8,124 bases of DNA from Alphaproteobacteria bacterium. GTDB lineage: Bacteria; Pseudomonadota; Alphaproteobacteria; Sphingomonadales; Sphingomonadaceae. The stretch is taken from assembly GCA_005882415.1 (NCBI GenBank), contig VBAE01000243.1, positions 1 through 8,124 of the forward strand. The letters are read 5' to 3'. This document shows positions 1-5,336 of this stretch, one piece after another. The position numbers were made by a program, and so were the translations under genes. Every line of letters starts with the position of its first letter. The first letter of the stretch is position 1. A model generated the notes under the pieces. The model was not told the DNA's origin. It was given only the letters and a program-made list of their open reading frames with translations, and ran no database searches.

Positions 1-276
1 GCCGCGCTGGCCGGCCTCGCCCCGGTCGCCGACGACAGCGGACCGCGCCACGGCCCGCGCAGGACCAAGGGAGGACGCGCCGCCCTGCGACGAGCCCTCT
101 ACATGGCGGCCGTGTCAGCCATACGCTGCAACGCCGAGCTCAAGGCCTTCTACCGGCGCCTGCGCGACAAAGGAAAACCCGCCAAGGCAGCACTCATCGC
201 CGTCGCCCGAAAGCTCATCGTCCTCGCCAACACCCTGGTCAGCCAAAACCGGACCTGGACCCTCGAACGCCCTTGA
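1..276 (+). CDS. IS110-family transposase, C-terminal fragment (cut by window start)
   Basis: Frame 1 is open from the first base and ends with TGA at 274-276, giving the last 91 residues of a protein that begins outside the window. The segment reads as the C-terminal half of an IS110-family recombinase (the Transposase_20 region): it opens with GLAPVADDSG, then a basic RRTKGGRAALRRALYMAA stretch, an AFYRRLRDKGKPAKAAL stretch and a final VARKLIVLANTLV helix. In this family an N-terminal DEDD RuvC-like domain, not visible here, works with this C-terminal domain, which carries the catalytic serine, in RNA-guided insertion and excision. The fragment shows no frameshift. Whether the whole element is intact cannot be judged. 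The family call is from recognised motifs and is fairly secure; the exact IS name is unknown. Confidence 0.85.
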   Translation, partial: AALAGLAPVADDSGPRHGPRRTKGGRAALRRALYMAAVSAIRCNAELKAFYRRLRDKGKPAKAALIAVARKLIVLANTLVSQNRTWTLERP

Positions 277-295
277 CCATCAACACAGATGCTCC

Positions 296-312
296 ACCAA
301 GCATAGCTTGGT
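296..312. repeat. 7-bp perfect inverted repeat at the probable IS end
   Basis: ACCAAGC (296-302) and GCTTGGT (306-312) are exact reverse complements separated by ATA. It lies 20 bp after the transposase stop and directly abuts the larger G/C hairpin at 316-339. It may be part of the IS terminus, or the junction between IS and target. No run of T follows on either strand, so it does not look like a simple intrinsic terminator. Confidence 0.45.
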
Positions 313-315
313 CCC

Positions 316-339
316 CCTCCCCATCTCGCGATGGGGAGG
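316..339. repeat. REP-like G/C hairpin downstream of murI
   Basis: CCTCCCCATC (316-325) pairs with GATGGGGAGG (330-339) around the four-base loop TCGC, a perfect 10-bp stem. Further C-rich and G-rich flanks (313-315, 342-346) could extend it imperfectly. It sits just past the murI stop (347-349, minus strand) and next to the IS end. There is no T tract, so it looks more like a short intergenic palindromic repeat than a Rho-independent terminator, though it may still shield the murI mRNA 3' end. A related C/G palindrome lies at 6095-6116. Confidence 0.6.
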
Positions 340-346
340 CAGGGGG

Positions 347-1138
347 TCAGAGCCGCCGCACCTGAGTAAGCCCATAGCGGGCGAGGCCGGGGCGGTAGGC
401 GTCGACATCCGTATCCCGCCCGGTGAACAGCGCAATCCCCTCCGAAGGGGCCTCAGGCCAGACCCGGCCGCGGGTCAGGAAGGCGGTGCGGCGGGCGATG
501 CCCTCCTTGCCGTCGACGAAGGCCACCGGCCGCGGCGCGGCGGCTGTAAGCTGCGCCTCGACCAGCGGGAAATGCGTGCAGGCGAGGACGATCGTGTCGA
601 GCGACTCGCCGCCCTCCTGCCCGAACAGCCCGTCCAGGATCCGCGCATAAGCCTCGGGGTCCCCGGCCTCGCCCCGCAACTCCGCCTCGGCCAGGTCGAC
701 CAGCTCCGCCGATCCATGGCGGAGCACCCGGCAGTCGCCGGCGAATTCGGCCGACAGCCGGTCGACATAAGGCTGGCGGACCGTCGTCTCGGTGCCGAGC
801 ACGCCGATCGTCCGGCTCCTCGACATCGCCGCCGCCGGCTTGATGGCGGGCACGGTGCCGACGATCGGCAGATCGAGCGCCGCCCGCACCCCGGCCAGCG
901 CCACCGTCGAGGCGGTGTTGCAGGCGATGACGATCAGCTCCGGATCGAAGCGCTCCGCCAGCCGCCCGAGCAGGGCCGGCACCCGCGCCTCGATCTCCGC
1001 CGCGCTCTTCGTCCCATAGGGGTAGCCGGCGCTGTCGGCGGCGTAGACCACCGGCGCGTTCGGGATCAGCGCCCTTATCGCGCCGAGCACGGAAAGCCCG
1101 CCGACTCCGGAATCGAAGATGAGGAGCGGCCGGGTCAT
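347..1138 (-). CDS. murI: Glutamate racemase
   Basis: This enzyme interconverts L- and D-glutamate without a cofactor in the cytoplasm and supplies D-glutamate for peptidoglycan stem peptides. The 263-residue length is normal for the family. The motif FDSGVGGLSV is at residues 8-17, with the conserved Asp9-Ser10. The two catalytic cysteines are present in their usual settings: Cys73 in ACNTAS and Cys187 in LACTHFPL, with His189. The substrate-binding PYGTKS lies at 40-45, and GTETTVRQPYV fills the usual inter-domain position near 115-125. The ATG at 1136-1138 directly precedes the MTRPLLIFDSGVGG start expected for the family. It is divergent from plsY across about 120 bp. A REP-like hairpin and an IS110 end lie immediately downstream. 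The gene appears intact. Long frames on the opposite strand are shadows. Confidence 0.96.
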   Translation of the reverse strand: MTRPLLIFDSGVGGLSVLGAIRALIPNAPVVYAADSAGYPYGTKSAAEIEARVPALLGRLAERFDPELIVIACNTASTVALAGVRAALDLPIVGTVPAIKPAAAMSRSRTIGVLGTETTVRQPYVDRLSAEFAGDCRVLRHGSAELVDLAEAELRGEAGDPEAYARILDGLFGQEGGESLDTIVLACTHFPLVEAQLTAAAPRPVAFVDGKEGIARRTAFLTRGRVWPEAPSEGIALFTGRDTDVDAYRPGLARYGLTQVRRL

Positions 1139-1205
1139 CCCACCGCTTTAGCGGGGGCGGGGAGGGCCGCAAGCGCGCATCAACTTTCGCTTTCGACGTA
1201 AACTG

Positions 1206-1238
1206 TTGCGCCGGTTCCCCGATAAGCTAATCTTATAG
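1206..1238 (+). promoter_or_regulatory. Possible plsY-dprA promoter
   Basis: The divergent gap between murI and plsY contains TTGCGC at 1206-1211, and 16 bp later TAATCT (1228-1233), with TTATAG (1233-1238) as an alternative -10. Both are only partial matches to the housekeeping consensus. A small inverted repeat, ATAAG (1222-1226) with CTTAT (1232-1236), overlaps the -10 area. This is the only AT-richer patch of the gap, which supports a promoter somewhere here, but the exact hexamers are uncertain. Confidence 0.35.
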
Positions 1239-1258
1239 CCGCACGGGGAGAGGATTTC

Positions 1259-1882
1259 GTGACGATCGAGACGCTCGGCGGACCATTTGCCGGCTTCCTG
1301 CTGGGCTACCTGCTCGGCTCGACCCCGTTCGGAATCGTGCTGACCCGCCTCACCGGCGCCGGCGACCTGCGCGCGATCGGCTCGGGCAGCATCGGCGCGA
1401 CCAACGTCCTTCGCACCGGCCGCAAGGATATCGCCGCCCTCACCCTCATCCTCGACGGCGCCAAGGGCAGTGCGGCGATCCTCCTCGCCAACTGGCTCTT
1501 CCCGGGCGTCATCGCATTCCCTGCGCTCGGCGCCCTCCTCGGCCACCTCTTCCCGATCTGGCTCCGCTTCCGCGGCGGCAAGGGCGTCGCGACCTTCTTC
1601 GGGATCATTCTCGCTTACGCCATCGCACGCGAGCTCGGCTGGCAGGCCCCCGCTGCTTACGCCCTGGTCTGGATCAGCATCCTCCTCCTCACCCGCTTCT
1701 CCTCGGTGGCGGGCATGACCGCGGCCCTGTCCGCCCCCGTCGCCGCGGCCCTCCTAGGCCGCTTCGACGTGGCGCTCCTGTTCCTCGGCATGGCGCTGCT
1801 CATCTGCTGGATGCACCGGGCCAATCTCGACCGCCTCCTGCGCGGGACGGAACCCCGGATCGGCCGGAGCAGGGATGGCTGA
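1259..1882 (+). CDS. plsY: Acyl-phosphate:glycerol-3-phosphate acyltransferase PlsY
   Basis: This inner-membrane enzyme moves an acyl group from acyl-phosphate to glycerol-3-phosphate, making lysophosphatidic acid as the first step of phospholipid synthesis. All family signatures are present in order: GSTPFG (20-25), the GSGSIGATNVLRTGRK loop (41-56), the GHLFPIWLRFRGGKG loop (95-109) and the final HRANLDRLLRGTE segment (186-198). These loops alternate with hydrophobic helices at about 8-28, 58-82, 85-100, 112-145 and 160-184. The 207-residue length is typical. The start is a GTG, supported by GGAGAGG at 1247-1253 five bases upstream. Its last codons overlap the dprA start by 8 bp, so the two are co-transcribed and probably translationally coupled. 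Confidence 0.96.
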   Translation: MTIETLGGPFAGFLLGYLLGSTPFGIVLTRLTGAGDLRAIGSGSIGATNVLRTGRKDIAALTLILDGAKGSAAILLANWLFPGVIAFPALGALLGHLFPIWLRFRGGKGVATFFGIILAYAIARELGWQAPAAYALVWISILLLTRFSSVAGMTAALSAPVAAALLGRFDVALLFLGMALLICWMHRANLDRLLRGTEPRIGRSRDG

Positions 1883-2975
1883 CGCCCGCGCCTCCGAGGA
1901 GCAGATCGCCCGGCTTCGGCTGATCCGCTCGGAGAATATCGGCCCCGTCACCTATTTCCAGCTCCTCGCCCGCTTCGGCTCGGCCTCTGCAGCCCTCGCC
2001 GCAATCCCCGACCTCGCCGCCCGCGGCGGCGGCCGCGCCCCGAAATTGGCCGCCCGGGCCTCGGTCGAGCGCGAGATCGAGCGGGTCGACAAGCTCGGCG
2101 CCCGCTACCTCTTCTTGGGCCAGGGCCTCTACCCGCCGCTCCTCGCCGAGCTCGAATCGGCCCCGCCCGCGCTCATCGTCAAAGGCCACCTCACTCTCCT
2201 CGAGCGCCAGTGCGTCGCGATGGTCGGCGCCCGCAACGCCTCCGCCGCCGCCTGCCGCTTCGCCCGCATCCTCGCGCAGACTCTGGGGGAGGGGGGTGCA
2301 GTCATCGTCTCCGGCCTCGCCCGAGGGATCGACACCGCCGCCCATGACGGCGCCCTCGACACCGGCACGGTGGGCGTCGTCGCCGGCGGAATCGACGTGA
2401 TCTACCCGCCCGAGAACGAGGCCCGCCAGCACGCCATCGCGGAACGAGGCCTCCTCGTCGCCGAGCAGCCGCCCGGCACCGAGCCCCGCGCCCGCCACTT
2501 CCCCTATCGCAACCGGATCATCGCCGGCCTCGCCGAAGGCACGGTGGTGGTCGAGGCCGCGCCCAAATCCGGCTCGCTGATCACCGCCCGCTTCGCCGCA
2601 GATTTCGGCCGCGAGGTGATGGCCGTCCCCGGCTCCCCGCTCGATCCCCGCGCCCAGGGCTGCAACCAGCTCATCCGCGAAGGCGCCACCCTCGTCCAGA
2701 ACGCCGACGACGTCCTCGAAGCCCTCAGCCCCTTACGCCCACGCCCCTTCCGAACCCGCGACGACCGCTACACCCCGCCCCAGGCCGTCGCCGACGCCGC
2801 CGAAGGAGACCGGCGCAATGTCACCGCCCTCTTGAACGGCACCCCGGTCCCCGTCGATGAACTCATCCGCCAATCAGCCCTTCCGCCGGCGGTGGTCCAG
2901 ACCGTCCTCCTCGAACTGGAACTCGCCGGCCGCCTGGAGCGCCATGCCGGCGGAAAAGTGAGCCTCTGCGGCTGA
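1875..2975 (+). CDS. dprA: DNA-processing protein DprA
   Basis: DprA binds incoming single-stranded DNA during transformation and loads RecA on it; it is also kept in many bacteria not known to be competent. The protein has 366 residues. An N-terminal SAM/HhH-like part (about 10-70, with the LRLIRSENIGPVTYFQLL stretch) precedes the Rossmann-like DprA core (about 85-290). Core motifs are VGARNAS (117-123), SGLARGID (145-152), GGIDVIYPPEN (170-180) and FPYRNRIIAGL (208-218), followed by the SGSLITARFA and GREVMAVPGSP signatures. The C-terminal 60 residues, with VDELIRQSALPPAVVQTVLLELELAGRLERHAG split over two helices, form the winged-helix domain found in full-length DprA. The ATG at 1875 lies inside ATGGCTGA, overlapping the plsY stop. 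The next gene converges on it from the other strand only 21 bp away. Confidence 0.96.
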   Translation: MADARASEEQIARLRLIRSENIGPVTYFQLLARFGSASAALAAIPDLAARGGGRAPKLAARASVEREIERVDKLGARYLFLGQGLYPPLLAELESAPPALIVKGHLTLLERQCVAMVGARNASAAACRFARILAQTLGEGGAVIVSGLARGIDTAAHDGALDTGTVGVVAGGIDVIYPPENEARQHAIAERGLLVAEQPPGTEPRARHFPYRNRIIAGLAEGTVVVEAAPKSGSLITARFAADFGREVMAVPGSPLDPRAQGCNQLIREGATLVQNADDVLEALSPLRPRPFRTRDDRYTPPQAVADAAEGDRRNVTALLNGTPVPVDELIRQSALPPAVVQTVLLELELAGRLERHAGGKVSLCG

Positions 2976-3002
2976 GCGCGAGGAGGGGCGGGGGGCTCAG
3001 CC
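2970..3002. repeat. 8-bp inverted repeat covering both convergent stop codons
   Basis: GGCTGAGC (2970-2977) and GCTCAGCC (2995-3002) are exact reverse complements around a G-rich 17-base loop. The left arm contains the dprA stop (TGA, 2973-2975) and the right arm contains the stop of the minus-strand gene (TCA, 2997-2999). A stem here would form at the 3' ends of both transcripts, so it may be a compact bidirectional 3'-end structure. It lacks a T tract on either side, so an intrinsic terminator is not proven. Confidence 0.4.
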
Positions 3003-3551
3003 CTCCAGCATCACCTCCCCGTACAAGTCCCGCTGGAGCTTCGCCGCATAAGCGACGATCAGCTGCTCCGCCGTCCGCGGGAACGGAAAGCCCTTGGGCC
3101 CGACGAAGACGAACGGCGCGTCGCTCGCCGCACCTTCCGCCCGAAGCAGCGCATATTGCTCCAGCCAAGCATCGTAATGCTCGATCAGCACCTCGACCGG
3201 TGCGATGAGGTGCGGCGGGATGAGGTGCCCCTTGGCCAGCAGCAGGTCGCGGACGAACAGATTGCCCTCGCGGATGATCGTCGTCTCGATATGGTCGTTG
3301 CGCTCCCGCCAGCGCAGGAACGCCCGGCCGGTGCGCGCCATCTGCATCTTCACCGGCCCGAACAATTGCTCCAGCGCCGCTTCCTGATAGGCCCGGACGG
3401 AACTCAGCCTCTGCTGGCGCTGCTCGAAATAGTCCTGGATTTCGGCGCTGATCCGCGCGTTCCGCCGAAGCAGCAGCGCAGCCAATATGCCCGTAGCGAG
3501 CCCGCTTCCCAGCAGCCCGCCCAAAGTCACGCTCCAGAAGTCCGCGCCCAC
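2997..3551 (-). CDS. Single-pass membrane protein of unknown function
   Basis: I do not recognise a family. With the start chosen here the protein has 184 residues. A hydrophobic helix at about 8-28 (from VTLGGLLGSG to AALLL) is followed at once by RRNAR, which suggests a short outside N-terminus and a cytoplasmic body. The body has a probable coiled coil (about 33-65, rich in E, Q and R), then a helical part containing LFGPVKMQMARTGRAFLRWR and a later conserved-looking FVFVGPKGFPFPRT near the end. I chose the GTG at 3549-3551 because GGAGG lies five bases before it. The frame stays open to a TTG at 3629 (210 residues) and another GTG lies at 3602, but that extra stretch has less G/C at third positions and no good ribosome site. 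It follows the secreted six-cysteine gene on the same strand after 99 bp and may share its transcript. Confidence 0.72.
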   Translation of the reverse strand: MGADFWSVTLGGLLGSGLATGILAALLLRRNARISAEIQDYFEQRQQRLSSVRAYQEAALEQLFGPVKMQMARTGRAFLRWRERNDHIETTIIREGNLFVRDLLLAKGHLIPPHLIAPVEVLIEHYDAWLEQYALLRAEGAASDAPFVFVGPKGFPFPRTAEQLIVAYAAKLQRDLYGEVMLEG

Positions 3552-3650
3552 GCCCGCCTCCGCTGCTGCTTCCCCTGAAAAGCGGTCTACGAGCCGGGAC
3601 ACCTCAATACAAATGGGACGGGTCCACAAAGCCCTGCCGGTCGCCCCCGC

Positions 3651-4451
3651 TCAATCTATGAGCGCGTGGGTGAAGACGATTGGGGTCTCGATCTTCACCC
3701 TGACGATCGTGGGCTCGTCGGCCCCGTCATCGTCTACGACGATCTCGATCTCCCGATCCTCGGCATCTATCCTGTAGCAGGAACGGCCCGGCTCCGACCG
3801 CCAGTTGCACCCCATCACATCGATGAAATTCTCCTGCCCAATTCCGAGGATCACCTCAGGGCAGGTCTTCGGCGGGTCGGCGGGGGAGAGGCCGCATTCG
3901 AGCGGAACCGGCTTGCCCGCTTTCAGCGCCGCCCTCAGGCCTAGCCACGCCCGGTAGCCTTCATAGGCACTCTCCTCCGACTCCGCCTGGAAGAACCGTC
4001 CTTGCTGCCCCTTGAGCGGTCCGCAATGTGCCTCGGACGGCACGTGCTCGTCATCGACGGCCTCACCGTACGGAAGCTTGGGCGGCGATGAAAAAGCGTA
4101 ATATTGGCCCGACGTGAAGCCGACGGCCTTCACCGGCGTATCGGCATCGCCTCGGCCGCGCTCGGCGGGTGCGAATTCCACGAAGAGGATATCCTGGCGG
4201 CAAAGGCCGCGCACCGAAGTGCCGTGGGGCTTCGAGGACAGCCAGACCTGTTGGAGCGGCGCCCGCGGCCGGTCCTTCGACCGCCGGTCCTCCGTTTGGA
4301 ACATGTCCCACAGCACGTCGCGCAGCTTGCGGTGGGTTTCGCGCGGCGGCGCGGTCCGAAGCTCGGACTTGGAGATGGTCCGCTCCGCCGCCGCCCCTGG
4401 GCCCGCAAGCGCGAGCAGCGCCGCTGCCGCCGCAAACCGCGATCCTTTCAT
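3651..4451 (-). CDS. Secreted six-cysteine protein of unknown function
   Basis: The 266-residue product begins with a clear Sec signal peptide: MKGSRF, then an alanine/leucine core, and a likely signal peptidase I site after Ala22 (GAAA before ERTISKSE). The mature part should be periplasmic or exported. It holds six cysteines, in LCRQ, AHCGP, LECGL, KTCPE, MGCNW and SCYRI, an even number that suggests three disulfides. The last 40 residues are acidic and beta-strand-like (EIEIVVDDDGADEP, then TIVRVKIETPIVF). No known domain was recognised. The ATG at 4449-4451 follows GAGGGGGG about six bases upstream; the same frame stays open upstream, but that part is an arginine-rich run overlapping the winged-helix gene and is not a plausible protein start. 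A promoter and a perfect palindrome lie just upstream, so it may be regulated on its own. Confidence 0.82.
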   Translation of the reverse strand: MKGSRFAAAAALLALAGPGAAAERTISKSELRTAPPRETHRKLRDVLWDMFQTEDRRSKDRPRAPLQQVWLSSKPHGTSVRGLCRQDILFVEFAPAERGRGDADTPVKAVGFTSGQYYAFSSPPKLPYGEAVDDEHVPSEAHCGPLKGQQGRFFQAESEESAYEGYRAWLGLRAALKAGKPVPLECGLSPADPPKTCPEVILGIGQENFIDVMGCNWRSEPGRSCYRIDAEDREIEIVVDDDGADEPTIVRVKIETPIVFTHALID

Positions 4452-4460
4452 CGAAAACCC

Positions 4461-4472
4461 CCCTCGCGAGGG
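4461..4472. promoter_or_regulatory. Perfect 12-bp palindrome, possible operator, at the secreted-protein start site
   Basis: CCCTCGCGAGGG is fully self-complementary. On the minus strand it directly follows a -10-like TATCTT, so it would cover the transcription start, and its downstream arm runs into the G-rich ribosome site of the gene starting at 4451. It could be an operator for a dimeric regulator or a small mRNA hairpin affecting ribosome access. It is short and G/C-rich, so chance cannot be excluded. Confidence 0.4.
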
Positions 4473-4500
4473 AAGATAGCAGCCCCCGTCCGCCGCGCAA
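4473..4500 (-). promoter_or_regulatory. Likely promoter of the secreted six-cysteine gene
   Basis: Read on the minus strand, TTGCGC (4500-4495) and TATCTT (4478-4473) are separated by 16 bp. The -10 matches four of six consensus bases and the -35 keeps the TTG. The expected start point falls inside the palindrome at 4461-4472, about 15 bases before the ATG. The promoter lies in the 52-bp gap after the winged-helix gene, so the secreted gene could be expressed separately from the pair upstream. Confidence 0.4.
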
Positions 4501-4503
4501 CGC

Positions 4504-4797
4504 CTACCCCCGCGCCGCCCCGACCAGCGCCTGAAGCGCCGCGACATGCCCGCGGAACGCGCTCCGCCCCTTCGACGTAAGCACAATCCAGGTCCGCTGC
4601 CGCCCCTCCACCGTCGCCTTGCGCAGCGCCACGTAATCCGCCGCCGCAAGCTGGGCGAGGTGCTTGGACAGCACCGAATCGCTCACCCCAAGCAGCTCGC
4701 GGGCGACCGAGAATTCCATGTCCGTCACCTCGCCGAGCAGCGCCATCAGCTGCAGCCGGTGCGGCGGGTGGATGAGCGGATCGAGTCCCTCAACCAT
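4504..4797 (-). CDS. Small winged-helix transcriptional regulator (MarR/ArsR-like, HTH_34 type)
   Basis: This 97-residue protein is essentially one winged helix-turn-helix domain. It opens with LDPLIHPPHRLQLMALL (about 5-21), followed by a second helix and the recognition helix SDSVLSKHLAQL (39-50), and then a wing ending in GRQRTWIVLTSKGRSAF (65-81). The last helix, HVAALQALV, should help dimerise. This layout matches the winged-helix group classed as HTH_34. No metal- or ligand-binding cysteines are seen. I chose the ATG at 4795-4797, whose ATGGTTGA overlaps the upstream stop by 8 bp; a TTG two codons earlier is possible. Overlap with the membrane-protein gene implies coupled translation, so it probably controls their shared promoter near 5242-5320. 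The family call is firm; the target is inferred. Confidence 0.9.
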   Translation of the reverse strand: MVEGLDPLIHPPHRLQLMALLGEVTDMEFSVARELLGVSDSVLSKHLAQLAAADYVALRKATVEGRQRTWIVLTSKGRSAFRGHVAALQALVGAARG

Positions 4798-5224
4798 CTC
4801 CAAGCTCGCGCTGATAGATCCGCTCCCAGACGATGCTCGCCCCGGTCGCCACCACGGCCACTACCGCCCCGATCGCCACCGGCGCCCAGGCGACCCACTG
4901 CCGCGAAATCAGCGCGAGAAGCAGCGCCGCCACCAGGAAGGCGACGAGCCCGAACGTCAGGGGCCGGGTGCGCCCCCGCCTGTAGCCGCTGACGAAGAAG
5001 CCGTCCCGCCGCCGGTCCCGCGCCACGATCGCCGCCACCCCCAGCAGGCACAGGCCGACCACCGCGATGGTGAGCGGCGCCGGCAGCGCATAGCTCGCCA
5101 CTAGCGCCCCCATCAGCAGCCCGACCGCGGCGTGCCGCCAGAACGACCAGCGCGCCCGTCCCGCCATCCGCCCCCGCGCCGCCTGCATCGCCGCCAGCGC
5201 CTCAGCCGCTTCCCGCTCGTCCAT
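4790..5224 (-). CDS. Four-helix inner-membrane protein of unknown function, first gene of the regulator operon
   Basis: The 144-residue protein has a charged N-terminal helix (1-30, EREAAEALAAMQAARGR) and four hydrophobic helices at about 32-48, 50-68, 89-106 and 111-133. The loop between helices 2 and 3 is strongly basic (RDRRRDGFFVSGYRRGRTR), so it should face the cytoplasm, as should both termini. No catalytic motif was recognised. The ATG at 5222-5224 has an excellent ribosome site, AGGAGG at 5235-5230, five bases upstream. Its stop overlaps the winged-helix regulator gene. Small membrane proteins coupled to one-domain regulators sometimes sense envelope state or sequester the regulator; here that is only a possibility. 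It is transcribed away from the CPBP protease gene. Confidence 0.85.
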   Translation of the reverse strand: MDEREAAEALAAMQAARGRMAGRARWSFWRHAAVGLLMGALVASYALPAPLTIAVVGLCLLGVAAIVARDRRRDGFFVSGYRRGRTRPLTFGLVAFLVAALLLALISRQWVAWAPVAIGAVVAVVATGASIVWERIYQRELGDG

Positions 5225-5241
5225 CGCAACCTCCTGTGACT

Positions 5242-5269
5242 AATCTAACGTCACTTTCCACTTCGTCAA
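5242..5269 (-). promoter_or_regulatory. Likely promoter of the membrane protein / regulator operon
   Basis: On the minus strand TTGACG (5269-5264) and TAGATT (5247-5242) are separated by 16 bp; the -35 matches five of six and the -10 four of six consensus bases. The expected start lies just before the AGGAGG ribosome site. A copy of the TGGAAAGT box (5253-5260) falls between the two hexamers, a place where a bound protein would block RNA polymerase. Confidence 0.55.
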
Positions 5270-5320
5270 CTTACGACTTGACGGATTGGAAAGTAATTGC
5301 CACTTTCCAGTCCGGAAAGT
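5253..5320. promoter_or_regulatory. Array of four TGGAAAGT-type boxes, probable operators of the divergent promoters
   Basis: Three exact copies of the 8-mer and one with a single change are present: ACTTTCCA at 5253-5260, TGGAAAGT at 5287-5294, ACTTTCCA at 5302-5309 and CGGAAAGT at 5313-5320. They alternate in orientation; the second and third form an 8-bp perfect inverted repeat with a 7-base spacer. The centres are 34, 15 and 11 bp apart. A density of four in 68 bp, in a non-coding divergent region next to a winged-helix gene, makes them good operator candidates. Binding by that regulator is inference. Confidence 0.55.
5264..5283. promoter_or_regulatory. Back-to-back -35 hexamers in a perfect palindrome
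   Basis: CGTCAA (5264-5269) and TTGACG (5278-5283) are reverse complements 8 bp apart, giving one -35-like element for each direction. The leftward one has a fair -10 partner. The rightward one, for the protease gene, has only a poor -10 candidate at about 5301-5306, so that promoter may be weak or need activation. Confidence 0.45.
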
Positions 5321-5336
5321 CACTGGAGTCTCTCTC

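Larger units (their letters stand above)
1..312 (+). mobile_element. Right part of an IS110-type insertion sequence (approximate end)
   Basis: The element contains the transposase fragment and a short non-coding tail. The murI stop lies only 70 bp past the transposase stop, so the IS end must fall between 277 and about 346. I place it near the small palindrome at 296-312, but this is a guess: IS110 elements usually lack clear terminal inverted repeats and often make no target duplication. A short 3' tail would fit the IS110 subgroup, where the long non-coding end carrying the bridge RNA lies upstream of the transposase and hence outside this window. Confidence 0.45.

Noticed and set aside
308..1201. 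297-codon plus-strand frame opposite murI
   Set aside because: murI on the minus strand has all catalytic motifs; the plus product is arginine/glycine-rich shadow sequence that even reads through the hairpin at 316-339.
1205..1225. Possible EcfG-type promoter (GGAAC, minus strand) for murI
   Set aside because: The GGAAC is followed by CGTC after 15 bp, not by CGTT after 16-17 bp, so both the -10 sequence and spacing miss the general stress consensus.
4452..4649. N-terminal extension of the secreted protein to 4649
   Set aside because: The extra 66 residues are an arginine-rich run overlapping the winged-helix gene; the ATG at 4451 has a ribosome site and a proper signal peptide right after it.
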